This document shows positions 18,599 through 28,679 of a stretch of 56,736 nucleotides of DNA, in pieces. Below the pieces are notes generated by a model, which did no database searches, was not told the DNA's origin, and worked only from the letters and a program-made list of their open reading frames with translations. The DNA lies in contig CAMYNG010000022.1 in assembly GCA_947259765.1 (NCBI GenBank), positions 1 through 56,736 of the forward strand, written 5' to 3'. How positions within the stretch are numbered: the stretch's first letter is position 1; every line of letters begins with the position of its first letter. This DNA comes from an uncultured Ectothiorhodospiraceae bacterium (GTDB taxonomy: Bacteria; Pseudomonadota; Gammaproteobacteria; CAMYNG01). The position numbers and the translations under genes are program-made.

Positions 18599-19687
18599 TC
18601 ACTCGCCAAACAGATCGAGCTGATTGTCCATGGCGCCGGGAACTCGAAAATGCGAAAAATCCAGCTCGTGCCGACGCGAGGCCAACTGGTTTTTTTTACA
18701 AGACAGTTTGAAACGCTGCGCCATAAGCGCCGCATAATTACCCTGCCCACGCATGCGCTGGGAAAAGTCCGCATCGTAGTCCTTACCACCACGCAGATCG
18801 CGAACAATGTTCATGACGTGAGCGGCTTTGAGCGGATAGTGCACTTCCAGCCAGTCACGAAAAATCTCCTTGAGTTCGTGCGGCAAACGCAACATAACGT
18901 AGCCCGCCATGCGGGCGCCCGCCTCCGCGCAGGCAGCCAACACCGCTTCAAGCTCCGCATCATTTACATAAGGGATAACCGGCGCAAACAGGACGCCCAC
19001 CGGGATCCCTGCATTCGACAGCCTGCGTATGGCATCGATTCGACGCCGAGGTGCCGTCGCGCGCGGTTCCATTCGCTGCGACAAAGTGTGATCCAGAGTA
19101 GTCACCGATACGACGACTTGCACTCCGCCGCGCTCGGCCATTGGGGCCAGTAGATCAATATCACGTTCAACCAAGGCCGACTTGGTGATGATGATAAAGG
19201 GATGGCGATACTCATCGAGCACTTTGACGCAAGCCCGCGTGATCCCTAGACGGCGCTCAACAGGTTGATACGGATCGGTATTCGCACCCAAGGCAATAAG
19301 TTTGGCTTGGTAGCCCGGCCGTGAAAGTTCATTCGCAAGTAGTGTCGCCGCATCATGCTTGGCAAAGATCTTCGTTTCAAAATCCAGGCCTGGAGACAGA
19401 TCGAGATAAGCGTGCGTGGGCCTGGCAAAACAATACACACAGCCATGCTCGCAGCCTTTATACGGATTCATCGACTGATCGAACGGGACGTCCGGCGAGC
19501 GGTTACGCGAAATCACGCTTCGACTCGCATCGGCAAATACTTCGGTTGCCGGCCGTGATGGAGGTTCAATGGCATCCTGCTGCCAACCATCATCCACAGG
19601 CTCACGATCAAATTCGACGAAGCGCGACGCTGCATTCGTCAACGCGCCGCGACCCTTTATTGCGCTTGTGCGACGTTTAGCAGACAT
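18599..19687 (-). CDS. PA0069-family radical SAM protein (SplB-like)
   Basis: 362 residues from ATG at 19687. The radical SAM cluster motif CxxxCxxC is CEHGCVYC (Cys79, Cys83, Cys86), preceded by SMNPYKGCEHG, the hallmark of the PA0069/Rv2578c group, which is related to spore photoproduct lyase. Further features are ALGANTDPYQPVERR, IITKSALVERDIDLL, RMEPRATAPRRRIDAI and a C-terminal HELDFSHFRVPG. The function of this family has not been established to my knowledge; DNA- or nucleotide-directed radical chemistry is a guess from SplB similarity. Divergent from nothing obvious: the rubredoxin gene lies upstream on the same strand. Confidence 0.9.
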   Translation of the reverse strand: MSAKRRTSAIKGRGALTNAASRFVEFDREPVDDGWQQDAIEPPSRPATEVFADASRSVISRNRSPDVPFDQSMNPYKGCEHGCVYCFARPTHAYLDLSPGLDFETKIFAKHDAATLLANELSRPGYQAKLIALGANTDPYQPVERRLGITRACVKVLDEYRHPFIIITKSALVERDIDLLAPMAERGGVQVVVSVTTLDHTLSQRMEPRATAPRRRIDAIRRLSNAGIPVGVLFAPVIPYVNDAELEAVLAACAEAGARMAGYVMLRLPHELKEIFRDWLEVHYPLKAAHVMNIVRDLRGGKDYDADFSQRMRGQGNYAALMAQRFKLSCKKNQLASRRHELDFSHFRVPGAMDNQLDLFGE

Positions 19688-19806
19688 ATAATCAATTGTT
19701 CATGGTTGCCAATTGACTCGAAAGTGTTCACGGCGTGTCTTGCCATGGGAAACTTCTGCATATGCGCCCACTGTTTCTACACGCGGCACTGTTCCGGAAC
19801 CGATGT

Positions 19807-19977
19807 CTAAACTTCCATCATTTCAAAATCACCCTTGGCGGCTCCGCAGTCCGGACATGCCCAATTTTCCGGCACATCTTCCCAACGTGTTCCGGGCGCG
19901 AGGCCCTCATCCGGCAAACCTTTCTCTTCGTCATATACAAATCCACAAATGACACACATGTATTTCTTAAACGCCAT
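19807..19977 (-). CDS. Rubredoxin, 56 residues
   Basis: Short frame from ATG at 19977 (GGTGGAG just upstream) to TAG at 19807-19809. The product carries the two rubredoxin knuckles, CVICGFVYD (Cys8, Cys11) and [12 protein letters not shown] (Cys41, Cys44), with the conserved [15 protein letters not shown] loop between them. It binds one iron in a Cys4 site and carries single electrons in the cytosol. It is coded divergently from thiD, in the common gammaproteobacterial neighbourhood rubredoxin-thiD-thiE-hemL. Its electron partner (reductase or oxidase) is not in the window. Confidence 0.95.
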   Translation of the reverse strand: MAFKKYMCVICGFVYDEEKGLPDEGLAPGTRWEDVPENWACPDCGAAKGDFEMMEV

Positions 19978-20114
19978 AACTCCACCCGTTATTATGTACT
20001 AGGATTTAACCAGGACCGGATTATGGCAGCTTTTACCCGTAGCGAAAATTCCTGGATTTTACAGGGGTGTTACAATAAAACATTATCGTTTGTAACCAAA
20101 CACATCCATTTGCC

Positions 20115-20930
20115 ATGAATCAACAGGATGCATCCATTCCAGCCGTAATGGTTTTCTCCGGTGTCGATCCGTCCGGAGGCGCCGGTCTGATCGCGGATGT
20201 GGAGGCACTCGCCAGTATGGGCTGCCACGTTGCACCACTGGTGACCGCGCTGACCGTACAAAATACCAGCGATGTCTTTCGATACGAGCCGGTAGACAGC
20301 ATGTTATTGATCGAGCAAGCTCGCACGGTGCTCGAGGATATTCCTATCAAGGCGTTTAAGATCGGCATGCTCGCCGATACCGGCACGGTCGAGGTCCTGC
20401 ATACCTTATTAAGCGACTATCCCGAGATCCCTCTGGTGTATGATCCGGTGCTGCGTGCCGGGGGCGGGGGCGAGTTATCCGATTCCGGTGTGGTTGACGC
20501 GATCTCGAGTCTGTTGCTACCACAAACCACGGTGCTTACTCCCAACAGCGAGGAAGCCCGTCAGCTGGCACCGCAGGCAGACACGCTGGACGCCTGTGCC
20601 CAAGAATTGTTGTCAAGTGGCTGCGAGTACGTCTTGATCACCGGTACACATGAGCAGACGGCGCAGGTTGAAAACTCGCTGTATGGAAACTTTCGACGTT
20701 TGGACACCTGGACCTGGCAACGCCTGCCGGATTCATTTCATGGTTCGGGCTGCACACTGGCGGCCGCGATAACGGGCTTGCTCGCCCAAGGCCTGGAGCC
20801 GTTTACTGCGATCAACGAGGCGCAGGAGTACACCTGGGAAACCCTGCAAAATGCTTACCGAATCGGCATGGGACAACTCATTCCAAATCGCATGTTCTGG
20901 GCGCGTGACAATCAGGACGGTTCGGATTGA
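20115..20930 (+). CDS. thiD: Hydroxymethylpyrimidine/phosphomethylpyrimidine kinase
   Basis: 271 residues. It makes HMP-PP for thiamine synthesis by two phosphorylations of the pyrimidine. The ribokinase-like signatures are FSGVDPSGGAGLIADVEA at the N-terminus, VYDPVLRAGGGG mid-protein, TPNSEEARQL and the anion-hole motif FHGSGCTLAAAI near residue 215. The last four bases overlap the first codons of thiE, so the two are translationally coupled. No TPP riboswitch consensus is visible in the 137-bp gap before it. Confidence 0.95.
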   Translation: MNQQDASIPAVMVFSGVDPSGGAGLIADVEALASMGCHVAPLVTALTVQNTSDVFRYEPVDSMLLIEQARTVLEDIPIKAFKIGMLADTGTVEVLHTLLSDYPEIPLVYDPVLRAGGGGELSDSGVVDAISSLLLPQTTVLTPNSEEARQLAPQADTLDACAQELLSSGCEYVLITGTHEQTAQVENSLYGNFRRLDTWTWQRLPDSFHGSGCTLAAAITGLLAQGLEPFTAINEAQEYTWETLQNAYRIGMGQLIPNRMFWARDNQDGSD

Positions 20931-21550
20931 AACCAGCAGCGCTACGTGGCCTTTACGTTATCACCCCGACCCTGTACCCGTCTGAGCAAATCCTCATCGG
21001 CAATGTGGCCGCAGCAATCGAGGGAGGCGCTCGAATCGTACAATTTCGCGACAAGTCGGCTGACCGGGTGCTCCAACAACAAACTGCGTCGGCATTAGTT
21101 CAGTTGTGTCGGGCAAGACAAACCTTATTTCTGGTTAACGATGACGTAGAGCTTGCGCGTGCCGTCGGTGCGGACGGCGTGCACCTGGGCCAGGACGACA
21201 TGTCGCTGGCCGATGCCCGGCGTCAACTCGGCGACAATGCAATTATCGGCGTTACCTGTCACAACAGCCTCACTGCCGCCCGGGTCGCGACGCAAGGTGG
21301 CGCCGACTACGTTGCCTTCGGTCGATTCTTTCCGTCGCGTACCAAGCCCGATGCCAGCGCGGTAGATGTTGAAATTCTACACCGAGCCAGGCAACAACTA
21401 GACTTACCCGTGGTTGCTATCGGCGGCATTACATCTGAAAATGGCGGCCGACTAATCGAAGCCGGCGCAGATATGCTGGCAGTGGTGGACGGCGTGTTTG
21501 GTCAAACTGACATAGCTGCGGCTGCCGCTCGATTCGCATGTTTATTTTAA
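20927..21550 (+). CDS. thiE: Thiamine-phosphate synthase
   Basis: 207 residues from a TTG at 20927 that overlaps the thiD stop in ATTGA. It joins HMP-PP and thiazole phosphate to give thiamine phosphate. TIM-barrel motifs are present: GARIVQFRDKSADR, FLVNDDVELARAVGADGVHLGQDD, IGVTCHNSLTAA, YVAFGRFFPSRTKPDA and VVAIGGITSENGGRL, the last three lining the phosphate site. Usual length for the family. It forms a two-gene operon with thiD. Confidence 0.95.
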   Translation: MKPAALRGLYVITPTLYPSEQILIGNVAAAIEGGARIVQFRDKSADRVLQQQTASALVQLCRARQTLFLVNDDVELARAVGADGVHLGQDDMSLADARRQLGDNAIIGVTCHNSLTAARVATQGGADYVAFGRFFPSRTKPDASAVDVEILHRARQQLDLPVVAIGGITSENGGRLIEAGADMLAVVDGVFGQTDIAAAAARFACLF

Positions 21551-21561
21551 GTTTCTTGGCA

Positions 21562-21669
21562 GCCACAAAGGTCACTAGAGTACACCGAGAAAATATTTAC
21601 TGTAACGTGCAACCTCTGGCGTTTTCCCTGTGCAACAAAAATGTATACTCTTTGCCCTCTGTGGTTAAC
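21562..21669. repeat. Degenerate remnant of the dispersed REP-like repeat, copy B
   Basis: Between thiE and hemL the arms GCCACAAAGG...CACCGAGAAAATATT (from 21562) and GTTTTCCCTGTG...GCCCTCTGTGGTTAACC (to 21669) match the middle layer of copy A in inverted orientation. The inner GTCATTCCGG palindrome is absent. The element ends about 10 bases before the hemL ribosome-binding site (GAAGGA). Confidence 0.55.
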
Positions 21670-21689
21670 CCTATTTTGAAGGAAAAAGC

Positions 21690-22970
21690 ATGACACAATC
21701 GCATGATCTTTTTGTCGCCGCACAAAAACATATTCCCGGTGGCGTGAATTCACCTGTACGTGCCTTTGCCGGTGTCGGCGGTGATCCTGTGTTTTTCGAT
21801 CATGCCAAGGGCGCCTACGTATTTGACGAAGACGGAAACCGCTACATCGATTACGTCGCCTCATGGGGGCCCATGATCGTCGGTCATGCACACCCACAGG
21901 TGTTGCAGGCGGTAGAAGAAACAGCTGCGAAGGGCTTGAGTTTTGGTGCGCCGACGGCACTGGAAGTAAACATGGCCGACCGCGTTTGTGAATTCATGCC
22001 GTCCATCGAATTGGTGCGTATGGTGAATTCCGGCACCGAGGCAACTATGAGCGCGATACGATTGGCGCGCGGATTTACCGGCCGCGACAAGATCGTCAAG
22101 TTCGAGGGTTGCTATCACGGCCATGCAGATTCACTTTTGGTCAAGGCGGGCTCAGGTGCCTTGACTTTGGGCGTGCCGACTTCGCCGGGCGTGCCGGCCA
22201 GCCTGGCGGAAAATACCGTCACACTGCAATACAACGATATCGTAAATGTACAGGCTGCGTTTGCTGAGATCGGTGATCAGGTCGCCTGCATTATTGTTGA
22301 ACCCGTGGCCGGTAACATGAATTGTATTCCACCCGTAGCCGGGTTTCTGGAAGGCCTGCGTAAAGTCTGTGACGACTATGGCAGCATATTGATTTTCGAT
22401 GAAGTGATGACCGGTTTTCGCGTCGCGCTCGGTGGTGCGCAGGCACATTTTGGCGTGCAACCGGATCTCACCACATTGGGCAAAGTGATTGGTGGCGGTA
22501 TGCCAGTCGGGGCCTTTGGTGGTCGGCGCGACATAATGGAAAAAATCGCACCCTTGGGCCCGGTTTATCAGGCCGGTACGCTGTCGGGTAACCCAGTCGC
22601 CATGGCCGCGGGACTGGCTAATTTCGAACTCATTAGCGCCAGCGGCTTCTATGATGAACTCAGTACGAAAGTTGAAAAACTGACCACAGGACTGGAAAGT
22701 GCGGCAAGTGCCGCCGGCATTCCGCTCACTACCAATTGCGTGGGTGGTATGTTTGGCTTTTTCTTTACGGAGGAAAAACCAATCACCCGCTTTGAGCAGA
22801 TCTGTGCCTGTAACATTGAACGTTTCAAACGCTTCTATCACGGCATGCTGGATAAGGGTGTTTATCTGGCACCGTCGGCATATGAAGCCGGTTTTGTCTC
22901 CGCCGCACACACTGACGCGGATATCGATGCCACATTGGATGCCGCGGCGGATGTTTTGAAAACTTTGTGA
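21690..22970 (+). CDS. hemL: Glutamate-1-semialdehyde 2,1-aminomutase
   Basis: 426 residues, ATG preceded by GAAGGA. A PLP enzyme that converts glutamate-1-semialdehyde to 5-aminolevulinate in the C5 heme pathway. Motifs: [16 protein letters not shown] at the N-terminus, [44 protein letters not shown] and the PLP lysine Lys265 in [15 protein letters not shown]. Full family length. It closes the rubredoxin/thiD/thiE/hemL neighbourhood and is convergent with the TIGR02444 gene. Confidence 0.97.
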   Translation: MTQSHDLFVAAQKHIPGGVNSPVRAFAGVGGDPVFFDHAKGAYVFDEDGNRYIDYVASWGPMIVGHAHPQVLQAVEETAAKGLSFGAPTALEVNMADRVCEFMPSIELVRMVNSGTEATMSAIRLARGFTGRDKIVKFEGCYHGHADSLLVKAGSGALTLGVPTSPGVPASLAENTVTLQYNDIVNVQAAFAEIGDQVACIIVEPVAGNMNCIPPVAGFLEGLRKVCDDYGSILIFDEVMTGFRVALGGAQAHFGVQPDLTTLGKVIGGGMPVGAFGGRRDIMEKIAPLGPVYQAGTLSGNPVAMAAGLANFELISASGFYDELSTKVEKLTTGLESAASAAGIPLTTNCVGGMFGFFFTEEKPITRFEQICACNIERFKRFYHGMLDKGVYLAPSAYEAGFVSAAHTDADIDATLDAAADVLKTL

Positions 22971-23029
22971 CGGCAGCCCTGACTCGCATCCCGGTAAGAT
23001 CGGACCACGAGGTAGCTAAAAAAAATGCA

Positions 23030-23205
23030 AAACCACAGAGTGAACAGGTGCGCTAAGAAAATTTTGACTAAGTAGTGTGTCGTCACGCCGGCGGAAGGCG
23101 GTGTCCAGCAAGGGTCAGGTAGAACTGGATTCTGGCTTTCGCCAGAATGACATGTTCAAACCTCGTTTGATTTTTAAGGGCCTTCCTCTGAGACCTCTGT
23201 GGTAG
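23030..23205. repeat. Dispersed REP-like nested inverted repeat, copy C
   Basis: Outer arms AACCACAGAG (from 23030) and CCTCTGTGGT (to 23205), inner arms GTCACGCCGGCGGAAGGCGGTGT (23082-23104) and an imperfect complement TCTGGCTTTCGCCAGAATGAC (23130-23150). More diverged than copies A and D. It lies between convergent hemL and the TIGR02444 gene. Confidence 0.65.
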
Positions 23206-23242
23206 CGAAAAAAAAGATTCCTCGCCAACCTCGCACCATCGG

Positions 23243-23746
23243 TTAACCGTATACGACGTCGAGCAGTTGCACTATATGTTTACGCAGCGTGGTTCCCTTT
23301 TCGACATCAAGCACCTGCAGATAGGCTGAAATATTTTTTTCTGCTTGTTGCTTTTGTATATGAATGCCAAGCCGGGCACCTTGCTCATCGAAATTAGAAT
23401 GAGCTTGAAGCACGTTCTGTTCAATACGTTCAGCCTGTAATTCTGCGCGCTTAAGCTGCGCATAGAGTGCATCACCTTGTGTGTTTCCTTGCGCTAACGG
23501 CTTGACGCGCATGCGCAAGCCCCGCAATGGTTGAACAACGGATTGTTGCCATTCACTTATTTGTTGCATTAAGCGGTGTATTTGATCTGTGCTGACGGCA
23601 GGTTGGCCTGTTTCGGCAAGCCAGCAACAATACAGCAGCATATTGACATTCAGTTGCCATCGCGTTTGCAGTTCAAGAAAAATCCGCTCTACTTTCGGCC
23701 GTGAATACACGCGCAGGGAGAAGGACCAAAAGTCGTGCTCTGTCAT
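23243..23746 (-). CDS. TIGR02444 family protein
   Basis: About 167 residues from the ATG at 23746, with AGGTGG upstream; a GTG two codons earlier is possible. The N-terminus FWSFSLRVYSRPKVERIFLELQ and the LLYCCWLAETG stretch match this conserved gammaproteobacterial family. The rest is helical and Gln/Arg-rich, without membrane segments. Function unknown. It lies divergent from the DedA fusion gene across about 85 bases. Confidence 0.8.
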   Translation of the reverse strand: MTEHDFWSFSLRVYSRPKVERIFLELQTRWQLNVNMLLYCCWLAETGQPAVSTDQIHRLMQQISEWQQSVVQPLRGLRMRVKPLAQGNTQGDALYAQLKRAELQAERIEQNVLQAHSNFDEQGARLGIHIQKQQAEKNISAYLQVLDVEKGTTLRKHIVQLLDVVYG

Positions 23747-23831
23747 CGCCACTAACCACCTTTACTTGCAGGTTAAACGCAAATCCCAAATTACCCGCTG
23801 ATAATAACAAGGATTCGCCTATAATCCCGAC

Positions 23832-25859
23832 ATGGATGGGTTCACTACCGAAAACATACTCGACTGGATCGTCAATCATCCCCACTGGACCGGCCTGCTG
23901 GTTTTCTTTGTTGCGTTTCTGGAGTCACTGGCGTTTGTAGGTGTCATTGTACCCGGTGCCGCGTTGATGATCGCCTTCGGGGCGGCCATTTCATCCGGGT
24001 ATATGTCCTTCTGGCCGACGATGTGGTGGGCCGTCGCCGGTGCCATAGTGGGAGACTTCTTGAGTTACTGGTTTGGTCGTCATTTCGGTGGCAGGCTGGC
24101 GGGGATATGGCCCTTGTCTCGTCGCCCAGAGTTGCTTCAACACGGCATTCGTTTTTTTGAAAAACACGGCGGCAAAAGTGTCGCGCTGGGGCGTTTCGTG
24201 GGTCCACTGCGCGCGGTCGTGCCTGCCGTTGCCGGCATGATGGCCATGCCTGTTAGTCGTTTTGTTGTCGCCAATGTATCTTCTGCCCTGGTTTGGGCAC
24301 CGGTTTATTTGTTACCGGGTATTATTCTCGGTGTTTCGCTGGAGATGGCCTCTGAGGTCGCCGGTCGACTTACCGTGTTACTGATTGTGCTGGTTCTGGT
24401 GGTCTACGTGCTGGTACATCTGGTGCGTTATGTTTACCGCCGAACGCTACCCTACGTTGATCGCATCATGATACGACTTATGGGCTGGAGCGAACGCCAT
24501 CCGTTTGTCGGAAAACTGCCTGCAGCCGTGGTTGACCCCATGCATGCCGAGGCCCGCGGTTTGTCCCTATTGGCCTTGATGATCGTCATCACATCCATCA
24601 GTTTTTCATTACTTGCCCGTAACCTTTTACAAGATACAACACACGGCCCCATAAGCAGACTCATCAGCAGTGTGATGACGGATTTACAATCGCCCGCCGG
24701 TGACGTCGTGATGACGTACCTTGCTCACATGACCACACTGCCCACGGTTGCCGGCTTTGTGCTCGGCCTGTGCCTGTGGTTCGCAAGCCAACACCTCTGG
24801 AAACCGGTTTTGCATTTACTTGCCGCGTTTTTTCTACCCTTGCTTACCATGCTACTGCTGGTATTTTTGCTCGGCAGTACACCCGTAGCCGATGAGTCCG
24901 GTATTTCCGGTAGTCTGCGTATTGTTGCCCTGCCAGTCAGTCAAATTGCCGTTGCCAGTAGCGTTTATGTTTTTACTGCTGTACTTCTGGCGCGAGAACT
25001 ACACCCGCGCTACCGACCTGCGGTTTATAGCGGTGTCACTATTTTACTGGGCAGTACGGTTGTCGCACTGCTTTACCTGGGCCGTGACTGGCCACAGTAT
25101 GTATTGGGTGGGTTACTTTTCGGTCTTATCTGGGCCGGGCTGCTTGGAATTGCCTACCGACGCCATATTGGTGAGGCAAGCAAACAGCCCAGGCATCTTT
25201 TGTTTGGACTCGGCTTGTTATTCGCAATCCCACTTCTGGTACCCATCACGAAAATCGACACAGTAGACACCACAAGTGACACGCAGAATTTACGATCGTT
25301 ATCATTTGCAACCTGGCAGAAGTCAGGCTGGCAGGAGTTACCGGCTTACCGCGACGACTTGCAACATCGACAGGATCACCCACTGACGATCCAATGGGCA
25401 GGTTCGCCGGATACCATAAGACGTCGCTTGCTTGCGTGGGGCTGGCAACCGGCACCACCCCCCAGTGCAGACAAGTTTCTGCAATGGTTTAATCCGACGC
25501 CGGCTCTGCAGGCCCTTCCGGTTTTGCCACAGGTGCACGCCGGTCGTTTTGATGAACTGCGTTTCCTCAAACTGGCAGCCGACAAACGCTGGTGGATCAT
25601 TCGCCTTTGGCAAACCGATATTGTCGTTCAAGAGCAAGCCAGCCAGGCGCCACTGTGGATTGGCAATGCATCCAGCCTGGAAATGAAGCGTCAACTTGGC
25701 CTGACCGTGCTGCGAACCGGTACCGATTTCGTGGAACCGTTACGGGTCTTAACGCAAGACATTAACGACTCCAATCGTGCTGCGTTACGGCATGACAAAC
25801 CCGCACGGACTGCGGTACGCGCTGAAAATGAAATCTTACTGTTGACGTCTGGAGACTAG
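23832..25859 (+). CDS. DedA - degenerate PAP2 - LssY C-terminal fusion membrane protein
   Basis: 675 residues in three parts. Residues 1-200 are a DedA/VTT module (FVAFLESLAFVGVIVPGA, FLSYWFGRHFGGRL, FFEKHGGKSVALGRFVGPLRAVVPAVAGM). Residues about 235-450 are a PAP2-like six-helix module. Residues about 470-660 form a soluble LssY C-terminal domain (SFATWQKSGWQEL, PLTIQWAGSPDTIRRRLLAWGW, RWWIIRLWQTDI). DedA proteins act in lipid scrambling and recycling of undecaprenyl phosphate; PAP2 would dephosphorylate lipid pyrophosphates. Here the PAP2 motif positions read LPVSQ instead of PSGH, and LYLGRDWPQYVLGG where an active enzyme has R..LG.H...D, so that part is probably inactive. The gene is convergent with the LON gene, 21 bases apart. 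Confidence 0.85.
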   Translation: MDGFTTENILDWIVNHPHWTGLLVFFVAFLESLAFVGVIVPGAALMIAFGAAISSGYMSFWPTMWWAVAGAIVGDFLSYWFGRHFGGRLAGIWPLSRRPELLQHGIRFFEKHGGKSVALGRFVGPLRAVVPAVAGMMAMPVSRFVVANVSSALVWAPVYLLPGIILGVSLEMASEVAGRLTVLLIVLVLVVYVLVHLVRYVYRRTLPYVDRIMIRLMGWSERHPFVGKLPAAVVDPMHAEARGLSLLALMIVITSISFSLLARNLLQDTTHGPISRLISSVMTDLQSPAGDVVMTYLAHMTTLPTVAGFVLGLCLWFASQHLWKPVLHLLAAFFLPLLTMLLLVFLLGSTPVADESGISGSLRIVALPVSQIAVASSVYVFTAVLLARELHPRYRPAVYSGVTILLGSTVVALLYLGRDWPQYVLGGLLFGLIWAGLLGIAYRRHIGEASKQPRHLLFGLGLLFAIPLLVPITKIDTVDTTSDTQNLRSLSFATWQKSGWQELPAYRDDLQHRQDHPLTIQWAGSPDTIRRRLLAWGWQPAPPPSADKFLQWFNPTPALQALPVLPQVHAGRFDELRFLKLAADKRWWIIRLWQTDIVVQEQASQAPLWIGNASSLEMKRQLGLTVLRTGTDFVEPLRVLTQDINDSNRAALRHDKPARTAVRAENEILLLTSGD

Positions 25860-25880
25860 TGGAATTGCGAAAACCGGAAC

Positions 25881-26465
25881 TCAGGCGACGTCGAGCTCGT
25901 GCAGCATGTCGTAAAGCCGTTCAAGACGTTCGACGGGGTCATTGAGCTTTAATAGATTTTGCTTCTGTACCAATTGCATCGGCAATAGTTCACACAATCG
26001 CCCCCCCACCCAGCTGGCATCTTCAAAATTCGTCGGCATGGTAGTGTCCGGCGGAACGAACTGTCGCAGGATCTGATCCAGCAGATCCGAGAGCGGTTCA
26101 AATTCCTCGGGCAGCTCAGCCGTCGGTTCGTTGTCGATCAGCTCAACTTCTGCGACCAGTAGACCACTCGGCTGCACTTCCCTGTTGAGAATTCGGAACC
26201 GCTGATCACCCACCACGGTAACGCCCAGTAATCCGTCACTGCGTCGATGCCAGTAGCCGATGTGCCCGACGGTGCCGAAATCATAGGTGCTGGCCACACC
26301 CCCTACCTCGGAGCCATCCTTGATCAGCACAATGCCAATGCCGGTTTCATGCTTCAGACAATCGCTGACCATGTCTAGATAGCGGGGCTCGAAAACACGT
26401 AGCGGCAGCGGACCACTTGGGAACAAAACTGTATTCAAAGGAAAAAGAGGAATTTCCGACGGCAT
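25881..26465 (-). CDS. LON substrate-binding-domain protein
   Basis: 194 residues equal to the N-terminal domain of Lon protease alone (IPLFPLNTVLFPSGPLPLRVFEPRYLDMV, GIVLIKDGSEV, DFGTVGHIGYW, LLGVTVVGDQRFRI), with a helical tail (LCELLPMQLVQKQNLLKLNDPVERLERL). No ATPase or protease domain follows. Such stand-alone proteins are common in Proteobacteria; their role is not settled. On the minus strand, as part of the run with ubiX and mpl, but with about 190 bases before it. Confidence 0.9.
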   Translation of the reverse strand: MPSEIPLFPLNTVLFPSGPLPLRVFEPRYLDMVSDCLKHETGIGIVLIKDGSEVGGVASTYDFGTVGHIGYWHRRSDGLLGVTVVGDQRFRILNREVQPSGLLVAEVELIDNEPTAELPEEFEPLSDLLDQILRQFVPPDTTMPTNFEDASWVGGRLCELLPMQLVQKQNLLKLNDPVERLERLYDMLHELDVA

Positions 26466-26657
26466 GGGTTAGCTGTTTTGCGTTGCGGCTCGATGGCTTA
26501 GGTGGTTCGTATTCAGGAAATTCGGGCTTCGGTCGTATCGGTGAAAATTTTCGCAAATCATTAATATCGCGAACAAGCGGAATCCGCCCCGGTCCTTTAC
26601 TTTTAGCCTATTCGCCGCGCTTTGCAAACCAATTTGCGCATATTGTTAACTGCGCCG

Positions 26658-27299
26658 TCAGGATTGGCCCCATTTTGGCACCAAATCCTGCTCAATGCCC
26701 AGCTGATCAAGAATCCGCGCCACAACAAAATCCACCAGATCGTCGACACTTTTCGGGTGGTGATAAAACCCCGGATTGGCCGGCATAATTGTGACGCCAA
26801 GCCTCGCCAGTTTGAGCATATTTTCCAGGTGGATAGCGGAAAACGGCGTTTCACGGGGTACCAGCACCAGCTGACGTTGCTCCTTGAGCATCACATCCGC
26901 GGCACGCTCAATCAGATTATCGCTGCTGCCACAGGCAATTGCGGACAAGGTGCCGGTGGTACACGGACAGATAACCATAGCTCGGGCAGGAGATGAACCA
27001 CTGGCCACCGGTGCAGTCCATTGTTCCCGGCCAAATACCTGCAACTGTCCACTCGCGCAGCCCAAAAGCTCGGTTAGCGTCTGCTTCATGTCCGCGGGAC
27101 GCTGTGACACGTTCAGATCAGTCTCGGTAGCCAGCACGACTTGCGCTGCTTTTGATGCCAACAGAAACACCTGTCGATCAGCGTTTATCAGACACTCAAG
27201 CAGTCGCAGCCCGTACACCATGCCCGAAGCACCGGTCCAGGCCAGGACGACCGGGGCAGCGTCAAACTTGACCGGTGTATTTGTATTCCCGGAGGTCAT
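26658..27299 (-). CDS. ubiX: Flavin prenyltransferase UbiX
   Basis: 213 residues, ATG at 27299 overlapping the mpl stop as ATGA. It attaches dimethylallyl to FMN, giving prenyl-FMN for the decarboxylase UbiD in ubiquinone synthesis. Motifs: [21 protein letters not shown] at the N-terminus, [26 protein letters not shown] in the centre, and [25 protein letters not shown] with the conserved TPFS. ubiD is not in the window. Translationally coupled to mpl. Confidence 0.95.
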   Translation of the reverse strand: MTSGNTNTPVKFDAAPVVLAWTGASGMVYGLRLLECLINADRQVFLLASKAAQVVLATETDLNVSQRPADMKQTLTELLGCASGQLQVFGREQWTAPVASGSSPARAMVICPCTTGTLSAIACGSSDNLIERAADVMLKEQRQLVLVPRETPFSAIHLENMLKLARLGVTIMPANPGFYHHPKSVDDLVDFVVARILDQLGIEQDLVPKWGQS

Positions 27300-28678
27300 T
27301 GCCCTTGCCCCGCGGTCGGTGAATCCGACTTGGCATGCGAATCCAAAGCCTCAAGCAGGCGTGAATGAACGTTATCAAACCCGCCGTTACTCATTATCAG
27401 GATATGATCTCCCGGCTGCGCACTGCTGAGCAACGCGTCAATTATCGACTGCACGTTGTCAAACACCGCGCTACGATTACCCAGCTCACTGAGCGCCTCG
27501 CCGAGATTCCACTCCAGGCCGGCAGGTTGGAATAACCAGCTACGATCGGCGTCGCGTAGAGCGTGTGCCAGTGTGGCCTGGTGTACACCCATGCGCATGG
27601 TGTTGGAACGCGGTTCGAGGACTGCAAAAATCCGACCATGATCAATATGGCCGCGCAAGGCCTTGACGGTTGCTTCAATGGCCGTGGGATGGTGAGCAAA
27701 ATCATCATACACCGTGACTCCGCCGACAACACCGCGCACTTCCAGTCGGCGTTTGACGTTCTTGAACTCGCGTAATGCCTTTACTGCCTGCTCGGCAGGA
27801 ACACCAGCATGACGAGCCGCAGCAATCGCGGCGAGCGCATTCTGTTCGTTGTACTCGCCCACCAGGCTCCAGTCCAGTTGGCCATAATCACGGTCGGCAA
27901 ATTTAATTCTTGCGCCCCCATCGGCGGCGTCGCGATGCCATGTCTGCGCGTCGTTTAAACCTTCCACGGGTGTCCAGCAGCCCATCTTCAATACGTCCTG
28001 TATATTTTTGTCATCGTGCGGGGCGATAATTAAACCCTGGCCGGGCACGGTACGTACCAGGTGATGAAACTGACGTTGGATTGCCGCCAGATCGGGAAAA
28101 ATATCTGCATGATCAAATTCAAGGTTATTCAGGACTAAAGTACGCGGCCGGTAATGAACAAATTTGGATCGTTTATCGAAAAACGCGGTGTCATATTCGT
28201 CCGCCTCGATGACAAAAAACGGACTATCACCGAGGCGGGCGGAAACACCAAAATTCAACGGCACACCGCCGATAAGGAAGCCCGGCTGCAGCCCGGCGTA
28301 TTCAAGGATCCAGGCCAGCATGCTCGTGGTCGTGGTTTTGCCGTGAGTGCCGGCGACAGCGAGTACCCAACGGTCCTTTAGCAGATGCTCACTTAGCCAC
28401 TGCGGTCCCGAGGTATAGGGCAGGCCCAATTCCAGCACTTGCTCGACAACGGCCGTGCCTCGTGACAGCGCATTGCCGATCACCACACAATCAGGTTGCG
28501 GACCTTGGGGTAGCGCATCGTAGCCCCGCATCACCTCAATGCCACTCTCCTGCAACATGGTACTCATGGGTGGATACACGTTGTGATCGGCACCGCTGAC
28601 CTGATGTCCCAGCTCGCGGGCCATCAACGCGAGTCCGCCCATGAAGGTACCGCAAATACCTAGGATATGAATGTGCAT
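27296..28678 (-). CDS. mpl: UDP-N-acetylmuramate:L-alanyl-gamma-D-glutamyl-meso-diaminopimelate ligase
   Basis: 460 residues from the ATG at 28678. It re-attaches recovered tripeptide to UDP-MurNAc in cell-wall recycling. Mur-ligase signatures: [19 protein letters not shown] (Rossmann part), the P-loop [57 protein letters not shown] and [18 protein letters not shown]. The last features separate Mpl from MurC. One base separates it from the small membrane protein gene upstream and it overlaps ubiX, so the three form an operon. Confidence 0.96.
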   Translation of the reverse strand: MHIHILGICGTFMGGLALMARELGHQVSGADHNVYPPMSTMLQESGIEVMRGYDALPQGPQPDCVVIGNALSRGTAVVEQVLELGLPYTSGPQWLSEHLLKDRWVLAVAGTHGKTTTTSMLAWILEYAGLQPGFLIGGVPLNFGVSARLGDSPFFVIEADEYDTAFFDKRSKFVHYRPRTLVLNNLEFDHADIFPDLAAIQRQFHHLVRTVPGQGLIIAPHDDKNIQDVLKMGCWTPVEGLNDAQTWHRDAADGGARIKFADRDYGQLDWSLVGEYNEQNALAAIAAARHAGVPAEQAVKALREFKNVKRRLEVRGVVGGVTVYDDFAHHPTAIEATVKALRGHIDHGRIFAVLEPRSNTMRMGVHQATLAHALRDADRSWLFQPAGLEWNLGEALSELGNRSAVFDNVQSIIDALLSSAQPGDHILIMSNGGFDNVHSRLLEALDSHAKSDSPTAGQGQ

Positions 28679-28679
28679 G

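Noticed and set aside
19978-20114. Possible TPP riboswitch before thiD
   Set aside because: The 137-bp leader lacks the conserved THI-box sequence and has no room for the full aptamer plus expression platform.
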